Made by a program: the position numbers and the translations under genes. Shown here piece by piece: positions 24,913 to 36,309 of a stretch of 64,000 bases of DNA (position 1 is the stretch's first letter; every line of letters begins with the position of its first letter). The notes under the pieces were generated by a model. The model saw nothing but the letters and a program-made list of their open reading frames with translations. It was not told the origin of the DNA and ran no database searches. Source of the DNA: Paragonimus westermani (Eukaryota; Platyhelminthes; Trematoda; Plagiorchiida; Troglotrematidae); contig QNGE01003234.1 in assembly GCA_008508345.1 (NCBI GenBank), positions 4,028-68,027 on the forward strand, in the 5' to 3' direction.

Positions 24913-27900
24913 GAGAAATTTTCATATTACATAAGTTTGTCTTAACGTCTTCGCTGTTACATTGTTGTGATACTGAAAGTGGCCGCTGTAAAAAATCTAC
25001 AAAGTACTTTTTATTTGCTTTCTAATAAGTATACTTGGTATCTTTTAAAGTAAATTTTGCTATGCTTCTCAACAACACCGTCTACTGATAAGTGTCGAGT
25101 CAATGAACAGTGGGCTTAACAGCTGTGTTCTGTAATATCCTCAGAAGTATAATGGATACGTATATACGAAAAGGACAAGGGCCACCTGCTTTATTAGAGA
25201 CTTCTTGACTATTGAGGTAGCATACTTCATCTGTAGCACTTCTGTCTCTATTGTTGCTTTTATCTGGTCTTATCCCTTTTGACAGTTTTTTGTTCTTCTA
25301 AGATGTTCACAGTCACTGCTTAGGTGAGCGGTCTCTTGAGTCACGGTACCTTTTGGCCCGGCTCATAACCGTTGATGAGAAGGAAAGAAAAATACGAAAG
25401 GAAAATCAAAACTCAGCTCTGAGCAGTACCGAAAATGTGTGGCATACGAATAGGTGACATTCAAACAATCACAAAACCAAATTCACTCATGAACTTCGGC
25501 TGGCTCGTTGCCGCAACGATTCTCTTTCCAGTTTAAACGAATGAAGCTCGTCTACGACAACACAATCACTGTCACTTCTACCAGAATTCAAGTTTGACCA
25601 CATTTTTTGTCATTACGTAGTACATCGTCATTATACGCACCTGATCTGTATGTCTTCGGTGCACGTAGTCATCAGTCAAAGTGGGTATTCAGCAAAGGCA
25701 AGCGCAACGGTTATTCACTGCTCTGAAACGTCAGGGTTTGGTACCGTGATAAAAAGCAACTTCGGCGGATTCCAGTTCAAGTATGTTGGTTCATGAAGTG
25801 CAGTGTTTGAACAGCTTTATTAGACTTCAACCGTTGACGTATGAGTTACTTTCCTACATCGCATTAAAACCTATCAGCGCCTTTATCAAACCCAATGAAA
25901 GAGGTTAACGCTTGAACGTCCATAAAATGCAGCACACCCTCGTTTCCGTTATCATTTTTTACCGAGGATACTGTTAACTAGAACACTCGCCACGCACATC
26001 CCTACTGATGTCGACTCATGCTTTTGCATATTGGCACAATCTACCAGCATCCGAAGAGAGAAAAATTAACATAAACGTGAACATGAGGGCCACCATCCTA
26101 GCCGGGCGTGCAAGTTCGGTCTGAGAGCAGTGTGAACGAGTAGGCATATAAATGCGACAGTGCGCAGTACAAATGTTCGAACGGCTCACAGTTAGTTGCA
26201 TGTTGATGTTACAATGTCAAAAGCTCGTGGAAATCCACAGCGATCCGTTCTGATTGACGAACAGATTGATGGAGTGTACAATTAGGTAGCTGAAGACCTA
26301 ACAACGAATTTGGTATACGTGCGACCGTAAGTGAATGTGAACTTTGAAAAGGACTAACTTATGCTGTTCGTTGTTTTATCGGCTGATTGGAATGAATAAG
26401 AAGAACAGTGAGCCGACAGGACGATTGGTCCTTTAACTTTTAGGCTGCTTTTTTGCAAGAACGCGCGGTTTGCTAGATAGACAGTAATCCACTTCATCTT
26501 GTTCTTCACCTGCAGTCATACAATGTAGTGACCAATAATTGAGGTCAACCTGTTTATGTGCTTGGAGCTGCGGCCAAAGCTGTGTTCGTGCAGCATTAGC
26601 TCAAGCAATGGTCCGTAGCGTTCTTTGATTGAAGGACGATGCATGTTTTTGTTCCTGATTTGACGATGGTGTTCATACTATGGTGCATTAAAGCATCTTA
26701 AGAGGCTGAAAATGAGGGTGGACGTCTGTCACGTCTTGCTCCCTATTCATCAATATCATCATTAAAACCAATAATAATACATTATTGGTTTGGGCTGATG
26801 CTTAGCTGCCACACTATCACATCAAAGGATCTAACCCATCTGAGAAACCACACTAACTCATGCCATGTTCCATCGAGGAAGTTCGCTGTATCACAGTGAT
26901 CAGTGTGCAGTAATGTCTACAATGCAGCCATAAATTATGATAAACGGTGAACCAAGCGAAACGCCCTGTTAACAAGAATGCGAAGTAAACATGTTGAAAG
27001 ACATGATAAAGGTTGGAAATTGCGGACTTCACTACTGCTCACCGTAGCCAGATTTACGCGCGTACTTTTAGGTGTTGAAGGTGTGTAAACACGGGTTTTT
27101 CCATTATACAGATTACTAAAGACACAGCTGTCCTTAAGAGAAAAATCACAGCACTGAGTGGACTGTTAGCATTGTTTGGCTTACAAATGAACCGCGGGAC
27201 TCACAACTGTCCCATACTCAGTTCTTAACCTCTTCATCGCTGGCAGTCTTTGCGTTCCTCCAGTGAGCTGTTCGGGATGGACTAATTAAACGTAACGTTC
27301 TAGCAATATGGTGAGGTGATTTCCGGCAGTTTTGTCTCGTACACTGGGTGTAAACCAACACAATCTGCTGCCCTCTAGCGTTCACTCAAAAGGAGACGGC
27401 TTTTGGCGATATTTCAGGCAGCATAGAAAGTGAAGAGTGCTACTTCACATACGGCGAAATAACTAAAAATGTGCTATACAGTTTCAAACTACAAAATGAA
27501 TTTATTTGCGAGAGGAGTGTGTTGGCGGTTCAAGTACGTCCGGCTCTATGAAACAGTCTTAATCAAACACCGTTTGTGTGTAATAGGAGCAAAGCTGGAA
27601 AACTGAAAATATTGACCACCCATTTCGCTTTGCGGTGAACTGAGCGCTGTAAAGTGCTATCCACACGTCTAGTCATGAGTACATCCAAAGAAGGTAAACT
27701 GTTGTTCGTTTTAAATTCGTGAGACAAAGATAGGTTGTGGTAAATATTATTGAGGAAGTTGAGAAAAAATCGAAACGAGCAGCACCAGTAAAAATGTCGT
27801 GTGTACAGTGACGATTCAGCTCTATATATATTCCGAGACTTGTCGCACGATCACTCCTGTGAAGCGGTCCTGTAAGACTGCAACAATTGCGTAGAATCAG

Positions 27901-28060
27901 CATTCAATTATGAATTTGCCTATCAAGTTGCCCCAGTGACAACAATGTTATAGGCAATAAAATAGAAGCTTGCATTTTCAAGATTAGGGCAACGCTTGCC
28001 GATCAAAGAAATCTCCGGTGTCAAGGAAACATTTGTCTAAAAGTTAAGGGTCGTGCACAC
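24913..28060. other. no recognisable gene
   Basis: Stops in all frames with only short open frames. Around 26214-26290 a 24-codon frame with a favourable ATG context is followed by a TAG, and a donor-like GTAAGT occurs at about 26329; too little to call an exon. Confidence 0.4.
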
Positions 28061-28490
28061 GAGGCGACCGTGAGTGAAGTGCTATCTTACGGCTCAGAAA
28101 GTTGGTCGCTCAGGGCAGAAGACGTTAGCCGTTTTCAGGTAGTTGTACATCGATATCTGTGTCTGCTCGTTCACGTTGGGTGTCACCAACGAGTAAGCAA
28201 CGAAGAGACCGGGAGTTGGGTATCTGATGGTGACTGCCAATCGAGTTCTTTTGTTTAATCCTTGCGTTCGCACGGACAGGTGTCTGGGCCAAGTGCTGCG
28301 GATGTCAGATAATCGTCTGGCACACTTTGCCGATGCAAGGGCCGACTGGCTTATGAGATGGACGGATGTTGGCTTCATGTAGAGATATGAAGCCGTTAAT
28401 CACTGAACACTGTAGGTCAGCTCCGTCTCCCGGGCTGATGCTTTCGCATAGTCGATGACCTTAGATCAGATGGCGGCTAATCGCGTACAA
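28061..28490 (+). mobile_element. RTE-like LINE, C-terminal fragment
   Basis: The + strand reads VLSYGSESWSLRAEDVSRFQ, then a HRYLCLLVHVG block, then CLGQVLRMSDNRLAHFA in another frame, and finally QMAANRVQWHGCC near 28465. These match, in order, the ETWxLRxEDVxRL, DHRCLR, WLGHVLRMPxxRLP and DMAxNRxQWRxCC blocks of the LINE family seen three times in the first 4 kb. The copy has at least one frameshift and no 5' part. Confidence 0.82.
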
Positions 28491-30641
28491 TGGCATGGAT
28501 GCTGCTGTTCCACTGAATTGTGTGTGAAGTAGGTGTGCTTAGTAACACTGGGTAGCGAAAGCCTTAATGAAGCTGTCCTGCTGATGACGCCTCACTTTGG
28601 CTTATAGTTTGGTTCTGTTTCCAACGTGTGGGCAATCATACGTTGAACGTTCGAGTATAGGTATAATGGTTTTTGGTAGTAAGGTTCCCTCCCATCTATT
28701 TTTATTCGTTGTTTTTCTGGGGATTGTTTCCCTTCATGGTCGTAAGACAGTTCAGCATCGACAGGAACGACTGATCTATTTGTCTTTGAGGATGACAATG
28801 ATGACATGTTGAACGTACTGTGTGCAAAACGGCTGCAATTATAGACCTCAGTAGCTTGCCACAGGTTTTCAAGAGATACAGGTGGTACACAATTCACAAC
28901 CGTTTTCGCCCCCACCTCGCTCTGGCCTAATCAACGAAATACTGAATTGAACACACTTGTTTATATGAATATAATGCCTACGCCTTAATAGTTTGGAACG
29001 TCCAAAACAAGGAACAACCTTGGGTAGTCATCATTCGTGATCAGAGTAGTTTCACACTGCTCATTGTTTCCATTAGGTTGAGCACCAACACCTGGACAGT
29101 TCTCGATAACTTCCTTAACTCAACTTCACTTGACCCATGTATCTTCTATACACTGTCTGATCATGAAGAAGAAAATCACGAAGAATTCTGTCTCTAATAG
29201 TACCAATAACAAGTCAAGTAGGTAGTCGTAACTGATCGTTTCGACGAGAAATGTCATTCTCAGATAGATTACACTGCTAATTGGATTAGGAAATTCCTTC
29301 TGTGAACAAATGAGCTGGGCTTCCACAGGTTGGACTGTGTGCGGCAGTAAGAAGATAGAGCGTAAAGTGGCAGCCGTTTTTATCCAGTTCATTTAAACTA
29401 GTCGGCTTATTTGCGATGGTAGCGCTCCTGATTTTTTGAACAAAGTTGTGCGCCAATCCCTTCGCGTGTGAACGTTGAGAAACCCTGAACAAATGGCGAG
29501 AACCGGTGTGCGTCGGTTGCGCATGTAATTCTTCGTCGACAGAATGTGTCTTGGTCAGAAATCGTAGCAAGCGATATACCCTGTCGGTTTATTGAGGTCT
29601 TCGATGCTCTACCCTAAATGCCACATCGGATGTTTTGTTAAGGAACGCCTCTTGGCATCGAGAATGAGATAATGGTCGTCAGTACATGATACTGCTAGAA
29701 ACGGTGCGCAATAATCAGCAGAAATTCTCCTAGGATTTACAGGATATCAACCAAGGATTTCACTCTGACCGGTTGACCTATATCCAACTATATTCAACTA
29801 TTTAAATATATTCAACCTATATTCTATTACAGCAACTTGTACAATCCTTTACATTATGGACAACGTCAAAGTCCTTGTTCTGGCCAACAACAGGAAATCC
29901 AAGCCAGGAGTATCATTTACTTGACACTCCCATAGAGGAAATAGGAATCCCATAAAACCTGTCTTCCCAGTGTAACACGAATGGCAGTTATAACCTGGGT
30001 TCAAGAAACTGTTTAGGTGGTTACCGTTTTAAAAGAGCGATGACACAGATTAATAAGGCTCTAGTGTGATAAGTCAGTATCGATCGGTAAGTAGACATAC
30101 GTTGAAAAAGCAAACTGATCAAGTCATACAACCCATGTTTAGAATGACGGGCTGATAAATCTACATCTGGAATCCAGTTAGAGTTTAGACAACGTTTGAA
30201 ATCATCAGATTGGCCCGATTTCCACGTCATTTGCGCTTTTGAATGACACATAAGTGGGACCGGATTAGGTGTTCCAACCTTGTCAGTGAGCAAGTTACTG
30301 TTAACGTTCAGCACTCAAATAGTCAACGTTAAGCACAGCAGGACTGGCTTGAAATCTCACAAACTGGCAACAGCTTGAGGATTCTGTCTAACCGGAGAGG
30401 CGAACAAGGTTGCTTGAATGGATGATTGATGAGTGATCCGTAACTTCTGCAACAGGCACACGTTTAGGTTTACAGTCTTGTTGCAAAAATACTAGTTCAA
30501 GACAGAATGATAAGACATTTAGCACCAAGTTGTCAGTATCGACAATCAACTGATGTAAGTCTACCACACAAAAACACTGACCATAGGTGGTCAGAAGTGG
30601 AAGGACCGTGGGTGATTGGAGCTAAAATGTAGCTGACTGTG
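28491..30641. other. no recognisable gene
   Basis: Several open frames of 60-107 codons occur on the - strand (28592-28915, 29126-29392, 29286-29570, 30021-30314), partly overlapping. None carries a motif I recognise and no consistent exon model connects them. Confidence 0.35.
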
Positions 30642-31200
30642 TATGTTACAACAGTGCGAAAAGGCTAACCGTTCAAAACATGAGTGAGCTGTGTGGTGTT
30701 CAGCAACAAATAGGCGTTCGGTATGTTCACAGTTTAACGTTTTAGCATTTGTCAGTCACCGAAAACTAAGCAATCAGCTAGCTGGCCCATTCATTCCATG
30801 AATGTACGGTATTGATACAGTGAAGGCTGTCTATACCCAGCTGAGTACGACTCGTTTTTGAATGGGCCCCTTACACCGCTCGTAGACGCTATTGGAGACA
30901 CCAGTTTGTAAGTCCTGTTGGTTCGTATTCTGTAAGAGTGATGCTCATAGTGAGGTGCCATAAATGGAATGATGATCCTATTGTTAGCCTTTAATGGACT
31001 CAGCACAGTTTCATTCAGCACTGAATGAATTCCAATAAATGCGTTCAAAGACAAATTAAGTTATATGGAATACAGTAATGAGATATTTCGGTCGCTACAA
31101 GGATGTCACGTTAATAATAATAATATGATAATAATAATATGATGACCGTGGGCAACAGCACCATACACTAGTTTCCACTAAATGGCACTGTTATGTGAAA
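30642..31200 (+). repeat. 559-bp repeat, copy A (first of a head-to-tail tandem pair)
   Basis: Identical or nearly so to 31201-31759, which follows with no gap. The unit starts TATGTTACAACAGTGC and ends with GGCACTGTTATGTGAA; AACAGTGC is thus repeated in inverted orientation at the two ends, a short imperfect terminal inverted repeat (about 11 of 16). It contains a TAA-rich tract near its 3' end. An 87-codon open frame on the complementary strand (31054-30791) is preserved in all copies, but it resembles no protein I know and may simply reflect recent duplication. A non-autonomous transposon or an LTR-like unit are both possible. Confidence 0.9.
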
Positions 31201-31759
31201 TATGTTACAACAGTGCGAAAAGGCTAACCGTTCAAAACATGAGTGAGCTGTGTGGTGTTCAGCAACAAATAGGCGTTCGGTATGTTCACAGTTTAACGTT
31301 TTAGCATTTGTCAGTCACCGAAAACTAAGCAATCAGCTAGCTGGCCCATTCATTCCATGAATGTACGGTATTGATACAGTGAAGGCTGTCTATACCCAGC
31401 TGAGTACGACTCGTTTTTGAATGGGCCCCTTACACCGCTCGTAGACGCTATTGGAGACACCAGTTTGTAAGTCCTGTTGGTTCGTATTCTGTAAGAGTGA
31501 TGCTCATAGTGAGGTGCCATAAATGGAATGATGATCCTATTGTTAGCCTTTAATGGACTCAGCACAGTTTCATTCAGCACTGAATGAATTCCAATAAATG
31601 CGTTCAAAGACAAATTAAGTTATATGGAATACAGTAATGAGATATTTCGGTCGCTACAAGGATGTCACGTTAATAATAATAATATGATAATAATAATATG
31701 ATGACCGTGGGCAACAGCACCATACACTAGTTTCCACTAAATGGCACTGTTATGTGAAG
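31201..31759 (+). repeat. 559-bp repeat, copy B (second of the tandem pair)
   Basis: Direct head-to-tail duplicate of 30642-31200. The predicted 87-residue frame on the complementary strand (31613-31350) is residue-for-residue the same as in copy A. The junction reads GTGAAA|TATGTT. Such perfect identity indicates either a recent duplication or an assembly duplication. Confidence 0.9.
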
Positions 31760-32330
31760 TGACCCATAGGGGAATAGTGCAACAAAACCAAACTCAAGCC
31801 CTCAGGGGAAGTGTGGCTGCAATTACTTCAATCGCAAAGTGCGCACGAACATAGATTGTAACAAGCAGTGTGAATGTTTGTGGAAAGTTCAAACATTGTA
31901 GTTCATCACAATGAAATCAACTGGGAAACATGTCCCGGCTTCAGTTTTGTGTGCTATTCATGGCTGTATGGTTTTCCACTCATACTAATGTTAGAGTAAT
32001 CTGAGTAACTAGAATCGGCATATTTGTGCGCTACTGTTCATCAAAGATAGTCCCGGAAGTGTGTGTGTGCATAGTCTAGAATACAATGTAAATAAACATT
32101 ATTGCGTCTATAAGATCGACTTCAACGTATCAGCCAATCGAGTTTTCCCCTTCAGTGTGAGTTCCAACTTAAGCTCAAGGCAGTCGTCAACATGGAGCAT
32201 AGAAACAATTCATCCCCATCTCTTTTGTGCGTCGTACACTTTTTCTTGTCGGGTACTGGAACAACAGTAGTGGTCTGTGCGAACTGAATGCAAGCATACC
32301 ACTGTCACAACCGTATTGTCAACGGTAGAA
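31760..32330. other. no recognisable gene
   Basis: Short open frame at 32061-32270 (+), unrecognised. Confidence 0.35.
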
Positions 32331-33310
32331 AAGACTGGTTTTGCAAGATGACAGCATCTCTTCGTAAGTTCCCGTTAGTTGCTGCAAGTAACATCGTTGA
32401 AAATCAAGGACAGTTAAACGTATGTAACCCATAAATCAAGTCCACCCATACGCTAGTCTGTTACTAATCAAAACCAGGAGAGAGAGATTCAAGGTCAACA
32501 ATTTTTGCGCGCAGAGTATTAGCTTGTTGTGAATGGCAAGCAGTGCCTTGCGTAACTTAAGGATGACGGGCATGCGATGACGCATCAACACACGAAAAGC
32601 GTCTATCAGACCGGTCTCAAGTAGGTGTACGGTAATCGAGGAACCCGTCGTGCGCTGTTTGGTGAGGTCGCGTCGGGTGACGACACAGTATGTCCTCGAT
32701 ACATTTGGGGACGTGTTTCTCCAACCTAAGGCACAAAGATGGATCAGTTCTGCCAACATCAATTTCACCACAGCTGCTAGTCAACTTAGAAATACGGTGA
32801 GAAAATGGTATCTACTTATTGTATGGAAGTGTGACGTGATGCGGTTGCGTAAGAGCAGTGCAGCTGCACTGTCCGCTGGATGACATGAGTAAGTTACCAC
32901 TTTAAAAACAACATTTTTGTACCACTTGTATGGTGCTTTCAAATATATAGCTTTCTTCAAGACAGATGCTGCTTGCGGGCGAGCTACTTTTGGTGTGGCG
33001 TGAAAGTCAAGGCATCGTGAACAGACCTCAATTCCATATCAAGAATGTTTATGCGTCATCCCATACCCGTCATCCTTAAGTCACGCAAGGCACTGCTTGT
33101 CGTTCACAACTAGCCAGTCGTCTGCGTGCAAAAGTTGTTGACCTTGAATCTCTCTCTTTCCTGGTTTTGATTAGTACCAGACTAGTGCATGGGTGGACTT
33201 GATTTGTGAGCTTCATTCGTTTAACGACTTTTGACTTTCACCGATGCTACTTGCAGCAGCTGCCAATAACATACGAAACGGTATTAGCAACTTGCAAAGC
33301 CAGTCTTCTG
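32331..33310. repeat. foldback repeat with about 260-bp arms and a 455-bp spacer
   Basis: The left arm 32331-32590 is the reverse complement of 33046-33310 at roughly 80 per cent identity by eye. Shared blocks include AATCAAGTCCACCCAT, CTAATCAAAACCAGGA, GATTCAAGGTCAACAA, AAGCAGTGCCTTGCGT, TTAAGGATGACGGG and, at the outer end, GTTGCTGCAAGTA and AGACTGG. Spacer sequence does not pair. Open frames at 32771-32436 (-) and 33206-33643 (+, 145 codons) run partly through the arms. The divergence shows an old inverted duplication or a foldback transposon, not an assembly artefact. Confidence 0.8.
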
Positions 33311-36309
33311 ACCTCGTTATTCAAATTAATAAATGGAAAGGGCTTTTGCAAATTGAAGCTAACAGTTTACGGACGGTTTCGTTGCTTGCTTCTTTTTCTA
33401 CAACACATTGTCAAGGAAGTTTTCCTCAGCGCGACTCCAAATGAATGTACGTATTCGGCACAATTCAGAAATGTTCAAGTTAATTACCACCACGTTAGAG
33501 TGAACACCGTTTTGCTTTTGATAAACACGACGCCCAAGCTGTTCAACTTCATTCGTACTAAATTTGGTGCGGATATCTTACAACTGATTAATAATCGTTT
33601 TGCTTTGCATTTCGCAACCAGGCTGTTGACATTAAATTTGTAGAGTCGCTGCACTGTCACAATATTTTCAACCAGGCGGTTATATTAATTATGTGCAGTC
33701 TGGCAAACTTACTAATTTAGAAACATCCTAGGATATCTTAGAATTTCCTGGTTTACGACTAGATTCGAACCAGCGACAGAACCAAGCTTCTGAAAGAAAA
33801 CAATGCAAAAATAAAGAAGTTACGGAAAAACAGCACGATAAGAAAACCTTTCTTTTTTAAAGCCCGTGGTTCCTGAAAACAATAAGAAGCGTTCTAGTCA
33901 ACTGGAATCTCGGATGCAATGTTACCACTTTTAATTTTCATCACTGGACTCGTTGTCATCACTGTTTAACTGTGCCGACTGCTCCTGTGTATTAAGCTGC
34001 TGAAGCATTTTGTATCTGCTAAAATGTTTGGGTTACTCTTTCATGTATGTATCTATTACATTAGTTTAGGAATATTGCCAGTGTAATCGCGGCCTTCAAA
34101 CTCTCCGGTGAAGATTTGCAGTCTGGAAAAGTTGGATGCTCACTCAATTTGACCACACATTGTAAACCACCCAAAATGCATTAAAATTTGGTGAACTACA
34201 CGTAATAAAATGAAAGAAGGACAAAGGGTTACATAGCACGCGAACTATTAACAAAAGGGTGTGTTCCGCCGAAAAAAGTTCGCAATCTTCGGATTCCCGG
34301 CTTTACTTCTCCACAATCTCCCAAAGAATCCGCTGGAGGAGCCCAGTTTTATTTAGTTCTGCACCTACTGTGAAACTTTTGTTAAACTTCTCCCCGCAGA
34401 GTCCACGCTGTGAAGTCGATGTCTTCTATGGGATGCGGGTGGCATTCATTTAACCCATAATGCAGCCATTTTCCATGCACGCAGCTCCCTCCAGCCATCA
34501 CTGTTATAATGTTTTCTCTTAGGTTTGCCATAGTGTTTCAAGTTGATTCACGTTGCTATGTGTTTCCTGAAGCATGAAATCTGCATCCCTAATTTGGATC
34601 ATTTGAACCTGGTCACTTTACCGCGATGCATGCTAATTATCTATATTCGCATAACCCACTCTCGCTTTGTTGTTAGATCTGCTATAACACTGGTTAGATC
34701 CACAGCATACCTTTCGGTTTCAGACTTCAGATAAGGGTGAGAGAGTGGCTCTGTGTGAACACCAGGCTGCCATCACTCTATCTTTCCCAACCTGAACAGC
34801 GCGAGAAATGAACATGACTGTGGCCCTAAGTACTGTGGCCCAAGTTCACCTACGGTCCTGAATATTACGGTACCTCACAAATATGCATCACAGATTTTAC
34901 GACTGAAAGCGACACATTCTATTAATGTACTAAAAGAAGTTCTGAGGTGCCTATGATCAAGTAAGTCATTTCAGGACAAACTGGCCGTGCGTACTGAAGA
35001 AGTAAACGGGAAGTTTGGATAGGTAGACCAAGGAAAACAGCACATAAGGATCAACTGCAACAAAACCAATAATATACGGATCCGGCTGACTCAATGTTGG
35101 AAGAAGAAATATCACGTTTATGAAATGCGGCAATTCACAACGATTGGATGACTCTACACCCAAGCATGTGTGTGCGAACTTCTTTGAGCTATCAGGTATC
35201 TCAGTGGCCTGGTAGGTCAGCTCACTTGCTCACTTTATTGTCAATGGAATACTCGCATCCCTCTCATTAAAGACGACGAATAAGGTTAAGATTATTTGCA
35301 TTAAGCCGGAGTGTAGGTTCCCAGTCAACAATAAACCGACTTTCAAAGTGTTTTGGTCGCGTACTCATGAAAAACAACTGTTGGGCAGCAAACACAGCAT
35401 CAAAGATACAAAAGTGAAATAATGCAGTTATAGAAAAGTTCACGACACAGCTTCTTCTCCTTTATGATAGGCCATACAAGAATTTATCACAGACGATCGA
35501 AATACAGCTGTCCTTCTCAAGGAAATCAGTTTGTCCCTAAAATTGGTGTATATGTGGACGTTCACACGTTTATAACGGCAACCGTGGCTTGTATCACAGT
35601 TCACCTTAACAGTGATGAGAAAATTTTCTAAAAGAACAGAAACGAACGTACCAAGGTCAACTGGAAAAATCCGAACGGAATGAATAAAGGAAAGCTGTTG
35701 ACTGCCGCATGTTGCTATCCCGAACAACGTTTCTGGCTAGCGAATTGGGTAATCACAGGTACCCCAACCGGTCAGGCGATATCTATCCAGTTTACTCCTT
35801 GGAATATTCGGGGCCTTCACATTTCTTGTTCATATTGCTGTTTAGCCACTACACGGTTCTACTCAAATTCTTGTGATGTCTGTAAATAAAGCAACAAATT
35901 CTCAGCTGGCCTGCGTAGGAAAATACGCAGTCGTCGCAGACTGTACAATCTAAATAGTCAACTAACTGATCACATATTCCCAGTTTCACGAACTACGCTC
36001 TAGAAAACGGCCGCATTGCCCACACGACCATCCTATTTCGTGCAGACTACGTAGTGGAAACAGGAATGGTCAAATACAGCAAACTGTTCATATCTTCGTC
36101 ATTGATAGGGCATGTTTTCGAACCACAGAACAAAACAATGCATGCATGCACTAAGTACATTTCTCTCAGCCACAACCAAAAACCTTCTGGACACTACGGG
36201 TGACACACGTTGGTAAAGGTAACCCAAGCTCTTGCATCCCATCAACACCATTATAAGCCGTCGATATACTGCTAGTGAAGTACACAAAACTATTCACTGT
36301 CTTAAACGC
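33311..36309. other. no recognisable gene
   Basis: Contains the tail of the 145-codon frame (to 33643) and several frames of 60-95 codons on both strands (34259-34453 +, 34543-34734 +, 35727-35440 -, 35680-35889 +). None is recognised. Confidence 0.35.
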
